DNA of 44,918 nt from DATLYH01 sp035575035 (GTDB taxonomy: Bacteria > Planctomycetota > Planctomycetia > Gemmatales > Gemmataceae): contig DATLYH010000299.1 of assembly GCA_035575035.1 (NCBI GenBank), positions 1 through 44,918 on the forward strand, read 5' to 3'. Shown here in pieces: positions 1 through 7,492 of this stretch. The notes beneath the pieces are model-generated. The model ran no database searches. It saw only the letters and a program-made list of their open reading frames with translations, and had not been told where the DNA came from. Made by a program: the position numbers and the translations under genes. Position 1 is the stretch's first letter. Each line of letters opens with the position of its first letter.

Positions 1-1962
1 GCGGCGGGCCGCCGCCGTAGTAGGGTAGGAGAGGACGCCGATGTCCCGGAGCCAGACCAGCTGATTGCCGTTGGCCCCGATGTCCCGGTTCAACTGTGGG
101 ATGTTGAAGGCGAGGGTGTGCTCCGGCCACGGGTTGTGGCAGCGGGCACACAGCGCCCGGCCGGCGAAGGTCCAGGTCTGACGCCGTCGGCCCCCCGGCG
201 CCGCCGGATCGATGACGGTCAACTCTCGCGTCTCTCCGTCGGCACCGACCAAGATGGCGTCGGTCTGCTCGTCGTTCCACCGGAAGGAATAGCCGTTCCA
301 GACCGTGCCGGTGAAGTGGAGCAGCTGCGTCTCGATGCGGCGGCTGGCCGGATTGCCCAGCTCGATTTCCAGCGACAGCGTCTTGACCAGAACCGTGTCC
401 TTGGGGAACTCCAGCAGCCGGGTGAACATCGACCGCGGGATGGGCACCGGCCGATCATGCACCACCACGGACGAATCCCCCGGCAGGGCGATGAGGCGCT
501 CGGCAGTCGCGTGGTCGGCCCACTGCTCGGCATTGATGACGAACGGCACCACGCCCGCGGCCGGCCGATGGTCCGCCACCGACGCGAACAGGCCGGTCTC
601 GCTCAGCCGGCGCGGGAATTCCTGGTGCTGTCCCCGGGCGTCGTTGACGGCAAGTTGGTAGATGGTGCCGTCATCGTAATCGAGGATGTACAGCTCGCCG
701 TCACGGTCTTCCCCGAAAGCGATGACGCGCACGGTCGGCTCGGTCAGCTCCACGAGGGAGACGAGCTTGCCGTCGTCGAAGTGGGCCGCCCAGATCCGGC
801 GGGTCTCCCAGTCGCCGAAGATGTACCGGCCGACCAACTCCTTGAGGCGCCGGCCGCGGTAGACGTAGCCGCCGGTGATGGACGCGGCCTTGGAATGGGG
901 CAGTGCAAGGGCCGGCGGCCGGATCGGCGTCGGGCCGCGCTTCGCCTCGGGACGGACGGGCTGCGGCCCCTCCATGATGCTCCAGCCGTAGTTGCCGCCG
1001 CGCTCCACGCGGTAGATCATCTCCCACAACTCCCAGCCGACGTCGCCGACCCATAGCTCGCCGGTCTGACGGTCGAAGCTCATCTTCCACGGATTGCGGA
1101 AGCCGTAGGCCCACTTCTCGCCGCGGGCGCCCGGCAGATTGACGAAGGGATTGTCGGCCGGGATGGTGTAGGGCCGATCCTTGCCGGGGCGATCAACATC
1201 AATACGGAGGATGCTGGAGAGCAGGCGGGTCATGTCCTGGCCGGCGTCGAGGGCGTCAGGCGGGTTGGGCGGGGTGCCGTCGCCGGTGGAGATGTACAGA
1301 TAGCCGTCGGGACCGAACTTCAGACAGCCGCCATTGTGCCCGCCCCCCAGCCAGGTGAGGATGATCTGTTCGCTGGCCGGGTCGATGCGCGGCGGGTCGG
1401 TGCGGCTGACGGTGAAGCGCGACACGCGCGTTCCGTCGGGCAATTCCTCGCCGCGCGTCTTGCTGTTCAGCACGTAGCAGATGTAACAGTAGCGGTTCTT
1501 GGCGAAGTCGGGGTGGAAGGCCAGCCCGTAACAGTCGCGGACGTCGGCGGCGGGGCCGGCCGGGTCGATGCTCTTCAGGTCCTTGCGGAGGTCGATGAGC
1601 AGGTCCGCTGCTGGGGCGTGGTCTCCAGACCACGCCCCAACCCGGGGGTCGGCCTGCTTGCACGAAGGATCGTTGGGGAAGGAAAAGATCCGACCGTGCT
1701 GTTCGACCACAAAGAGCCGGTCGGTCCCCGGCGCACTACTGATCTCCACCGGTTTGTCGAACTTGAGATGGGGGAAGGCGAGGACGGCCCGGTAGGGGGG
1801 CGGCGGCTCGGGCGAGCCGGTGATGCGCGAGGTGGTCCACGCCGGCCGGCGGGATACCGGCGGAGCGTCCGGCGAAGGATCCTCGGCGCGGCCCGCCCCG
1901 CGCCGGAAAGCAGCCCCCAACGGGACCAACACAACCATCAACACCAGCGCAGGCTTCTTCAT
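1..1962 (-). CDS. Glucose/sorbosone dehydrogenase-like exported protein with heme-c site, C-terminus cut by window edge
   Basis: The minus strand is open for 654 codons from ATG at 1962 to the left edge, with no stop, so the gene is partial. The N-terminus (MKKPALVLMVVLVPLGAAF) is a signal peptide. Residues about 60-410 resemble the GSDH/PQQ-dependent sugar dehydrogenase beta-propeller: FDKPVEI, LFVVEQHGRIF, GLAFHPDF, GGGHNGGCLKFGPDGYLYI, WAYGFRNPWKMSFD, GELWVGDVGWELWEMI and GGNYGWSIMEG. A CxxCH heme-c motif (CARCH, about residue 605, bases 136-150) lies in the C-terminal part, as in planctomycete fusions of this propeller with cytochrome c. It probably acts in the periplasm as a sugar or alcohol dehydrogenase passing electrons to cytochromes; the substrate cannot be told. 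A weak GGAG lies upstream of the start. It diverges from the DUF1501 gene at 2128. A palindrome sits in frame at residues about 108-117. Confidence 0.85.
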   Translation of the reverse strand, partial: MKKPALVLMVVLVPLGAAFRRGAGRAEDPSPDAPPVSRRPAWTTSRITGSPEPPPPYRAVLAFPHLKFDKPVEISSAPGTDRLFVVEQHGRIFSFPNDPSCKQADPRVGAWSGDHAPAADLLIDLRKDLKSIDPAGPAADVRDCYGLAFHPDFAKNRYCYICYVLNSKTRGEELPDGTRVSRFTVSRTDPPRIDPASEQIILTWLGGGHNGGCLKFGPDGYLYISTGDGTPPNPPDALDAGQDMTRLLSSILRIDVDRPGKDRPYTIPADNPFVNLPGARGEKWAYGFRNPWKMSFDRQTGELWVGDVGWELWEMIYRVERGGNYGWSIMEGPQPVRPEAKRGPTPIRPPALALPHSKAASITGGYVYRGRRLKELVGRYIFGDWETRRIWAAHFDDGKLVSLVELTEPTVRVIAFGEDRDGELYILDYDDGTIYQLAVNDARGQHQEFPRRLSETGLFASVADHRPAAGVVPFVINAEQWADHATAERLIALPGDSSVVVHDRPVPIPRSMFTRLLEFPKDTVLVKTLSLEIELGNPASRRIETQLLHFTGTVWNGYSFRWNDEQTDAILVGADGETRELTVIDPAAPGGRRRQTWTFAGRALCARCHNPWPEHTLAFNIPQLNRDIGANGNQLVWLRDIGVLSYPTTAAARR
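1612..1639. repeat. Perfect palindrome inside the dehydrogenase coding sequence
   Basis: Arms of 13 bases (TGGGGCGTGGTCT at 1612-1624; AGACCACGCCCCA at 1627-1639) flank a 2-base centre. It is read in frame as part of VGAWSGDHAPA, between two segments that look contiguous in the family (FPNDPSCKQAD and DLLIDLRKDL). It resembles intergenic palindromes more than coding sequence. Confidence 0.75.
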
Positions 1963-2127
1963 CCGTGGCTCCGGACGGACCCGCTTGCCCTGTGACCGCG
2001 AAGGTGGAATAAGGGCGGAATTTCTGGGCGGTTCTCTACCGCTGTCCCCATGCTGCCGATAGCATACGGGCATCGGCGGCGTCAAGCAACCACGGCGCTT
2101 CGGGCGAGTGCAATGGGTGAGGTAAGC

Positions 2128-3291
2128 ATGGCGCGACTCGAAAGCAATCGCGGCGTCCGGTCCGGCGGCGGCATGACGCGGCGCGATTTCCTCTGGGCGG
2201 GCGGGGTGGCGGCCGGCCTGGGTCTGACCGAGTGGACCCAGCTGCGGGCCGCGGGCGCAACCCGCCGGTCGGACGAGAAGGCCTGTATCCATCTCTTTCT
2301 GGTCGGCGGTCCCAGCCACCTCGACACCTGGGACCCTAAGCCCAACGCTCCCGAAGAAGTCCGCGGTCCGTTCCGTCCCATCAAGACCAACGTACCGGGA
2401 ATCCAGATCAGCGAGCCTTTCCCGCTCCTGGCCCGCCGGGCCGACCGCTGCGCGATCATCCGTTCGGTGTATCACCAGGAGGCGCCCATCCACGAGACCG
2501 GCCAGCAGCTGATGCAGACCGGCCGCCTGTGCCACCGCAGCATCGAATGGCCGCATTATGGCGCCGTTCTCAGCAAGTTGCGGCCGGCAACCGACGGCGT
2601 TCCCTCCTGGGTAGTACTGCCCGGCCCGATCGGCAACACCGGCGTCGCCATCAGCCACGGCCAGTCGGCCGGCTTCCTGGGATCGGCCTACGGGCCGCTC
2701 GTTCTCGGCGATGGGGAGGCCGTCCCGGCTGAGCCGGAGGCGGTGCGCCAGCGGTACGGCATGAACCCCTTCGGCCAGTCGTGCCTGTTGGCCCGCCGCC
2801 TGATCGAGGTCGGCGTTCGGGTGGTGACGGTGAACATGTTCGACACCGTCTTCAACCGAGTGACCTGGGACTGTCACGCCAACGGCGGCGACCTGACGAG
2901 TACGCTGGCGGATTACCGGACGACCCTCTGTCCGATGCTGGACCGAGCCTGGGCGGCGCTGCTGGACGACCTGGAGGCGCGGGGCCTGCTTGCCACAACC
3001 CTGGTGCTGTGCGCCGGGGAGTTCGGCCGCACACCGCGGGTGAACCGCAACTTCGGCCGCGACCACTGGCCGGGCTGTTGGAGCGTGCTCATGGCCGGCG
3101 GCGGCATCCGCGGCGGGCAGGTGATCGGCGCCAGCGACCGGCACGGCGCCGAGCCGCGCGACCGGCCGGTGCATGTATCCGCCATCGCCGCCACGGTGTA
3201 CCACGCGCTGGGAATCGACCCGCAGACGCGGCTGCCCGGCGCAGATGGCCGGCCGCTGGTCGAGGCGGCGCCGGTGGCGGAGTTGTTCTAA
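2128..3291 (+). CDS. DUF1501 family exported protein
   Basis: A 387-residue member of the DUF1501 family, which is related to the alkaline phosphatase/sulfatase fold and greatly expanded in planctomycetes; its biochemical role is not established. Seen: a twin-arginine-like signal (MTRRDFLWAGGVAAGLGL), then CIHLFLVGGPSHLDTWDPK, the conserved segment FGQSCLLARRLIEVGVRVV, CHANGGD and the C-terminal LCAGEFGRTPRVNRNFGRDH. I chose ATG at 2128 because GAGGT lies about 9 bases before it. The frame is open back to 2050, and ATG at 2113 and 2173 are alternatives; the last would start directly at the Tat motif. It diverges from the dehydrogenase gene, so the two may share the 1963-2127 control region. 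DUF1501 genes usually travel with DUF1549/DUF1553 cytochrome genes; this one does not. Confidence 0.88.
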   Translation: MARLESNRGVRSGGGMTRRDFLWAGGVAAGLGLTEWTQLRAAGATRRSDEKACIHLFLVGGPSHLDTWDPKPNAPEEVRGPFRPIKTNVPGIQISEPFPLLARRADRCAIIRSVYHQEAPIHETGQQLMQTGRLCHRSIEWPHYGAVLSKLRPATDGVPSWVVLPGPIGNTGVAISHGQSAGFLGSAYGPLVLGDGEAVPAEPEAVRQRYGMNPFGQSCLLARRLIEVGVRVVTVNMFDTVFNRVTWDCHANGGDLTSTLADYRTTLCPMLDRAWAALLDDLEARGLLATTLVLCAGEFGRTPRVNRNFGRDHWPGCWSVLMAGGGIRGGQVIGASDRHGAEPRDRPVHVSAIAATVYHALGIDPQTRLPGADGRPLVEAAPVAELF

Positions 3292-3360
3292 TCATTTCGC
3301 CGCGCCCCGGGCCGGCGCCCCCTCGGAGGATTTCTGGTGTGATCCGGCAGGAGTTCGCCG

Positions 3361-4368
3361 ATGAGCGAGGTTGTCAAACCTGATCCGACCATCCTTCATC
3401 ATTTGGAGGAGCCGGTGACGCGGCACATGCGGCGGGATTTCGTCCGCCTGCACGTCAAGCAGACCATCGGGGAGGCCCTTGCTTCCATCCGTCAGAACCC
3501 GCCCAAGGAGCGTGTCATCTATTTCTATGTCGTTGACGACGATGACCGCCTCCAGGGCGTGGTTCCCACCCGTCGCCTACTGCTCAACCCGCCGGAAACC
3601 CTCGTGGCTGACGTCATGGTGCGCGAAGTCATCTCCATTCCGATGCGAGCAACCGTGCTGGAGGCGTGCGAATTCTTTACCCTGTACCGCCTCCTGGCCT
3701 TCCCGGTCGTCGATGAAGACCGCCATGTTGTTGGCGTGGTCGATGTGGAGCTGTACACCACCGAGCTAAGCGAACTCGACCGGAGCGAGCGGAACGATTA
3801 CCTGTTCCAGCTCATCGGCGTGCATCTCGCCGAGGCCCAGCTGGCTTCCCCCGTCGCGTCCTTTCGCAGCCGTTTTCCGTGGCTGCTGTGCAACATCGCC
3901 GGCGGCGTCCTGGCGGCCTTTCTGTCTGGAGTGTTTGAAAAGGAGCTGCAAAAGGCCGTCGCCCTCGCTCTGTTCATCCCTGTCGTCCTCGCCCTGGCGG
4001 AGAGCGTCAGCATCCAGTCGGTCAGCCTGTCACTGCAACTGCTCTTCGGACAGCAGCCGACGCTGAAGACGCTGCTGCCGAAACTGCGAAAAGAGCTGCT
4101 GGTAGGGCTGCTGTTGGGCCTCGCCAGCGGAACGCTCGTCGGTCTGGTAGCGATCCTGTGGCTTGGTCAGTTCCAGGTTATGCTCTGCGTGCTCGGCGGC
4201 ATCGCGGGGGGTGTCACGGGTGCTGCCGTCATCGGCGTGGCGATGCCGAATGTGTTACGCATCCTCCAGCGCGACCCCCAGGTCGCTGCCGGTCCCATCG
4301 CCCTGGCGTCCACCGATATGGTGACGCTGCTGATTTACTTCAACCTGGCGCGGTGGCTGCTGGGCTGA
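3361..4368 (+). CDS. mgtE: MgtE-type Mg2+/divalent cation transporter, short form
   Basis: 335 residues. Two CBS domains (about 50-160, with PTRRLL, VREVISIPMRATVLEACEFF and FPVVDEDRHVVGVVD) precede a five-helix membrane domain (helices near 172-192, 200-220, 246-268, 274-297 and 311-334). The last helix carries GPIALASTDMVTLLIYF, matching the MgtE signature whose Asp lines the ion pore. Canonical MgtE is about 450 residues because it has an extra N-terminal helical domain (the MgtE N domain) before the CBS pair; that domain is absent here. The usual GGNAG segment is replaced by LALAESVSIQSVSLSLQ. Expected function: Mg2+ uptake across the inner membrane, gated through the CBS domains. AGGAG lies about 8 bases before the ATG. 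It is convergent with the acetyltransferase gene. Confidence 0.85.
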   Translation: MSEVVKPDPTILHHLEEPVTRHMRRDFVRLHVKQTIGEALASIRQNPPKERVIYFYVVDDDDRLQGVVPTRRLLLNPPETLVADVMVREVISIPMRATVLEACEFFTLYRLLAFPVVDEDRHVVGVVDVELYTTELSELDRSERNDYLFQLIGVHLAEAQLASPVASFRSRFPWLLCNIAGGVLAAFLSGVFEKELQKAVALALFIPVVLALAESVSIQSVSLSLQLLFGQQPTLKTLLPKLRKELLVGLLLGLASGTLVGLVAILWLGQFQVMLCVLGGIAGGVTGAAVIGVAMPNVLRILQRDPQVAAGPIALASTDMVTLLIYFNLARWLLG

Positions 4369-4380
4369 TGCCGCTTGCCC

Positions 4381-4396
4381 GGCCCGCCTCCGGGCC
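4381..4396. terminator. GC-rich hairpin between convergent genes
   Basis: GGCCCG (4381-4386), loop CCTC, CGGGCC (4391-4396). It lies 12 bases after the mgtE stop and before the convergent acetyltransferase stop at 4443. There is no T-tract, so intrinsic termination is only possible. Confidence 0.35.
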
Positions 4397-4442
4397 CGCA
4401 CCGGACGGACCGGGCGCCTCTGAGTCCGGCCGGTCTGCCCCT

Positions 4443-4898
4443 TTACAGCGGATACTTTTCGAGCACGAAGTAACCGGCCGGCTTCAGGCCGAGGCGGGCA
4501 TACACCTCCTGGGCCGCCCGATTGCCGTTCTCCACGTACAGGCGAAGTCCGATCACCTCGGGGTCGCGGCGGGCGGCCTGATGGACATGTTCGAACAGCG
4601 CCCGGAAGACGCCGCGGCGCCGGACCTCCGGCCGGACGTAGACACTCTGAATCCACCAGAACCAGCCGTTGCGCCAGTCGCTCCATTCGAAGGTGATCAT
4701 CATCTGGCCGACGACGGCACCGTCCAGCTCGGCCACGAAGTAAAGCGCCTTGCGCTCATCGGCCAGGGCCGCCGCCACGCCTGGCGTCAGCAGGGATGGA
4801 TCGAGTCTTTTCCCCTCGCTCTCCTCGGCCAGCAGGCGGTTGAACTCGACAATCACAGCGGCATCGGCGGGACCGGCGCGGCGGACAGTCACCGGCAT
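4443..4898 (-). CDS. GNAT family N-acetyltransferase
   Basis: 151 residues, the normal length for a single GNAT domain. Visible features: the N-terminal VRRAGPADAAVIVEFN strand-helix, the central strand IQSVYVRPEVRRRGVFRALF, whose RRRGV element is the acetyl-CoA pyrophosphate loop (motif A, R/Q-x-x-G-x-G/A), and the C-terminal LRLYVENGNRAAQEVYARLG motif B ending in GY-VLEK. It transfers an acetyl group from acetyl-CoA to an amine; the acceptor cannot be predicted. It is divergent from apt, with 66 bases between the two start codons. Confidence 0.87.
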   Translation of the reverse strand: MPVTVRRAGPADAAVIVEFNRLLAEESEGKRLDPSLLTPGVAAALADERKALYFVAELDGAVVGQMMITFEWSDWRNGWFWWIQSVYVRPEVRRRGVFRALFEHVHQAARRDPEVIGLRLYVENGNRAAQEVYARLGLKPAGYFVLEKYPL

Positions 4899-4900
4899 GG

Positions 4901-4929
4901 TTGCCTCGTCTGCGGGAACTTAGTATCCT
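4901..4929 (+). promoter_or_regulatory. Candidate sigma-70-type promoter for apt
   Basis: TTGCCT (4901-4906) and TATCCT (4924-4929) with a 17-base spacer, about 35 bases before the apt ATG in the short divergent gap. Consensus match only. Confidence 0.4.
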
Positions 4930-4964
4930 GTTACCACTCACTGTCCCAGCGAAAGGGAACCTTC

Positions 4965-5477
4965 ATGGACCTGGCGCGGTACATTCGCGACGTCCCCGAT
5001 TTTCCCAAGCCGGGCATCCTGTTCAAGGATATTACGCCGCTGTTGGCCGAGCCAGCCGCCTTCCGCCATGCCATCGAGTTGATGTGTGCGCACTATCGGG
5101 GCCGGCGGGTGGACGCGGTGGCGGCGGCCGAGGCGCGCGGCTTCTTGTTCGCCGCCCCGTTGGCGCTGCTACTGGAGCGGCCCCTGGTCCCGCTGCGCAA
5201 GCCGGGCAAGCTCCCCTATCGGACGCACGCCTTGCAGTATGACCTGGAGTACGGCAGCGCCGAACTCCAGATGCACATCGACGGTGTGGCGGAAGGTGCC
5301 CATGTATTGATGGTCGATGACGTGCTGGCGACCGGCGGTACAATGGCGGCCGGCTGCCGCCTCGTCGAGAAGGCCGGCGGCAAGGTGGCCGGCTGCGCCT
5401 TCCTCGTCGAGCTGACCTTTCTCAAGGGAGCAGAGAAGCTGAGACCGCACGAAGTGTTTAGCCTGATCAAGTATTAG
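4965..5477 (+). CDS. apt: Adenine phosphoribosyltransferase
   Basis: 170 residues, the usual Apt length. It converts adenine plus PRPP to AMP and pyrophosphate (purine salvage, cytoplasm). Diagnostic segments: YIRDVPDFPKPGILFKDITP at the N-terminus, AAEARGFLFAAPLALLLERP (the hood/active-site region), LVPLRKPGKLPY, and the PRPP-binding motif VLMVDDVLATGGTM at about residues 113-126. The ATG at 4965 is preceded by AAAGGGA at a suitable distance. The reading frame continues open upstream across the antisense acetyltransferase gene, but that extension has no family similarity. The stop is followed after 7 bases by the repeat that leads into hisI. Confidence 0.95.
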   Translation: MDLARYIRDVPDFPKPGILFKDITPLLAEPAAFRHAIELMCAHYRGRRVDAVAAAEARGFLFAAPLALLLERPLVPLRKPGKLPYRTHALQYDLEYGSAELQMHIDGVAEGAHVLMVDDVLATGGTMAAGCRLVEKAGGKVAGCAFLVELTFLKGAEKLRPHEVFSLIKY

Positions 5478-5484
5478 CAGCAAT

Positions 5485-5540
5485 GAGTCCGTAGTCCGCC
5501 GCAGTCTTTGCTACGGACTACGGACCACGGACTACGAACG
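5485..5540. repeat. TCCGTAGTCCG-family inverted repeat abutting the hisI start codon
   Basis: Left arm GAGTCCGTAGTCCG (5485-5498); right side CTACGGACTACGGACC followed by ACGGACTACG (5511-5536). Four bases later comes the hisI ATG at 5541. The other two copies, at 17342-17464 and 22331-22399, also touch a start codon. Confidence 0.85.
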
Positions 5541-5912
5541 ATGATCGACTTCGACAAATCCGGCGGGCTGGTGCCGGCGATTGCTCAGGACGCCGACACC
5601 GGCGAGGTGCTGATGCTGGCCTGGATGAACCGTGAGGCGTATGAGGAAACGCTGCGCACCGGCCGGGCCTGCTACTACAGCCGCAGCCGTGGCCGGCTCT
5701 GGCGCAAGGGGGAAGAGAGCGGCCACATCCAGGAGGTGCGCGGCGTCTACCTCGACTGCGACGCCGACACCATCCTGCTCAAGGTCCGCCAGGTCGGCGG
5801 CGCCGCCTGTCACGAAGGCTACCGATCGTGCTTCTTCCGCCAGGTCAAGGATGGCGATTGGCAAATCATCGGCGAGCGGGTCTTCGATCCCCAGGCAGTG
5901 TACCAGCGATGA
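5541..5912 (+). CDS. hisI: Phosphoribosyl-AMP cyclohydrolase
   Basis: 123 residues, a stand-alone HisI domain without the HisE pyrophosphohydrolase fusion. It opens the purine ring of phosphoribosyl-AMP, the third step of histidine synthesis. Metal-site residues are intact: the segment LDCDADTILLKV supplies the Asp ligands and GAACHEGYRSCFF the Cys/His ligands. The early motifs LMLAWMNREAY and ACYYSRSRGRLWRKGEESGH are typical. The start at 5541 is set by family length. No Shine-Dalgarno is visible because the preceding 50 bases are a repeat; an ATG at 5508 inside the repeat would add 11 repeat-encoded residues. The stop overlaps the hisG start (ATGA), so the two are probably translationally coupled. 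Confidence 0.93.
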   Translation: MIDFDKSGGLVPAIAQDADTGEVLMLAWMNREAYEETLRTGRACYYSRSRGRLWRKGEESGHIQEVRGVYLDCDADTILLKVRQVGGAACHEGYRSCFFRQVKDGDWQIIGERVFDPQAVYQR

Positions 5913-6787
5913 GCGCACCGATTCTCAAGCTCGGGCTCCCGGCCGGCAGCCTCCAGGAGGCCGCCGCCGAGCTGTTCCGCAAGGCCGGGTACAAGATTAC
6001 CTACGCCAGCCGCAGCTATTCTCCTCTCATCGACGATCCGGAGATCCAGTGTACTTTGATCCGCGCCCAGGAGATTCCCCGTTATGTGCAAGACGGCTCG
6101 CTCGATTGCGGCCTGACCGGCTATGACTGGATCTTGGAGAACGACGCCCGGGTCGTCGAGCTGGCCGAGTTGGTCTTCAGCAAGGTGAGCAAGCGGCCGG
6201 TACGCTGGGTGCTGGCGGTGCCCAATGACTCGCCGGTGCAGTCGGTCAAGGACCTGCAAGGCAAGCGCATCGCCACCGAGGTGGTCAACCTGACGCGGCG
6301 CTGGCTGGCCCGGCACGGCGTCGAGGCGGTGGTTGAGTTCAGCTGGGGCGCCACCGAGGTCAAACCGCCGCGCTTGGCCGACGCCATCGTCGAGGTGACG
6401 GAAACCGGCTCATCGCTGCGGGCCAACAACCTGCGCATTGTCGCCGAGTTGCTCCAGAGCACGCCGCGCTTCATCGCCAACGAGCGCGCCTACGCCGACC
6501 CCTGGAAGAAGCAGAAGATGGACGACCTGGTCCTGATGCTGCAAGGAGCGATGGCCGCCGAGGGGAAGGTCGGGCTGATGATGAACGTCCGCCGGGTCGA
6601 TTTGCCGGCCGTGCTCCAGATCCTGCCGGCCCTCCAGAATCCCACGGTTTCGTCGCTCTCCGATCCCGACTGGGTCGCTGTCAATACGGTCATCGACGAA
6701 GACACTGTCCGCCACATCGTGCCGCAGCTCAAGCAGGCCGGGGCGCGCGGCATCGTCGAATACCCGCTCAGCAAGATCATCGACTAA
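5909..6787 (+). CDS. hisG: ATP phosphoribosyltransferase, long form
   Basis: 292 residues, the long HisG type, with a C-terminal ACT-like regulatory domain (about 220-292) and no need for HisZ. It condenses ATP with PRPP in the first, feedback-inhibited step of histidine synthesis. Seen: LGLPAGSLQEAAAELFRKAG, CTLIRAQEIPRYVQDGSLDCGLTGYDW (in two parts), IATEVVNLTRRWL, VEVTETGSSLRANNL (the PRPP-binding loop), and the C-terminal MMNVRRVDLPAVLQILPALQ-NPTVSSL with AVNTVI and IVEYPLSKII. The ATG overlaps the hisI stop by four bases. Only these two his genes are in the window, so the pathway genes are dispersed. Confidence 0.94.
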   Translation: MSAPILKLGLPAGSLQEAAAELFRKAGYKITYASRSYSPLIDDPEIQCTLIRAQEIPRYVQDGSLDCGLTGYDWILENDARVVELAELVFSKVSKRPVRWVLAVPNDSPVQSVKDLQGKRIATEVVNLTRRWLARHGVEAVVEFSWGATEVKPPRLADAIVEVTETGSSLRANNLRIVAELLQSTPRFIANERAYADPWKKQKMDDLVLMLQGAMAAEGKVGLMMNVRRVDLPAVLQILPALQNPTVSSLSDPDWVAVNTVIDEDTVRHIVPQLKQAGARGIVEYPLSKIID

Positions 6788-6876
6788 ATGAAGCTAGCTC
6801 GTGTTGGGGGCGTGGCAGTTTTGAAGGAAGCGAGCGGGCGTTGAGGTTGTAGCCGTGGTGCGGCCGGTCTTTGACC

Positions 6877-7350
6877 TTAACCGAATAGCAGCAACACGCT
6901 CCAGGAGGGAGTCTTGAGGAACTGGCAGCCCAGCTCCCAGGCGTTGCCGTCGGGTCGGCAGTGCTTGACCTCCACCCGGGTCCAGGGGACGGTCTTGGGA
7001 GCGCTGGCGCTGCGGACGCTCAGCACCGTGCCGGGCAAGATCTGCTCGCCCTCCACGCGCAGACAGAGTCCGTGCAGGGAACGGTCCACCACCCAGGCCT
7101 CCTGAGGGTTCCCCTGGACATCGGCGTCGGTCAGCAGCACCTTGACGGGGTTGCCCCGCCGCCGGTGCAGCGTCCGCCTCTCCGGGGGACGGCTGGGGAC
7201 GGACAGGACCTCCTCGTCCCGCGGTTGTTGGGGGCGCCGCGCCAGGATAAAAGCTAGAAGCAAGGTCAGCGCCGCCGAGGTCACCCCGACAAGGGCCACG
7301 GCCAATGTTTGCCAGGACGGCGAGGTCAGACTCGCTGCTTGTGCCAGCAT
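6877..7350 (-). CDS. Membrane-anchored PilZ domain protein
   Basis: 157 residues. One transmembrane helix at about 16-37 (TLAVALVGVTSAALTLLLAF) precedes a cytoplasmic domain with a PilZ-like pattern: an Arg-rich HRRRGNPVKV followed about 25 residues on by DRSLHGLCLRV, matching RxxxR...D/NxSxxG, the cyclic-di-GMP-binding signature. The rest (PGTVLSVR, WTRVEVKHC, AWELGCQF) fits a PilZ beta-barrel. It is a probable c-di-GMP receptor or a degenerate relative; the partner is unknown. No Shine-Dalgarno is visible before the ATG. It is convergent with hisG and lies downstream of, and in line with, the RNase Z-like gene. Confidence 0.72.
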   Translation of the reverse strand: MLAQAASLTSPSWQTLAVALVGVTSAALTLLLAFILARRPQQPRDEEVLSVPSRPPERRTLHRRRGNPVKVLLTDADVQGNPQEAWVVDRSLHGLCLRVEGEQILPGTVLSVRSASAPKTVPWTRVEVKHCRPDGNAWELGCQFLKTPSWSVLLLFG

Positions 7351-7492
7351 GTCAAGATTATGGTGTCTGGGTCAGGCGAACCGAGTCTTTAGAGACATCC
7401 TCCACCTTCCAGCGCAAACCTAGCACGTAGGGACGGAAGGGGCAAATGGCCGGGTACGGGACTTCGCGTCCGGCGGAACGCGGCGAGGGCCG

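Noticed and set aside
118..1056. Long open frame on the plus strand opposite the dehydrogenase
   Set aside because: Antisense shadow in GC-rich DNA; the minus strand encodes a signal peptide, propeller motifs and CxxCH.
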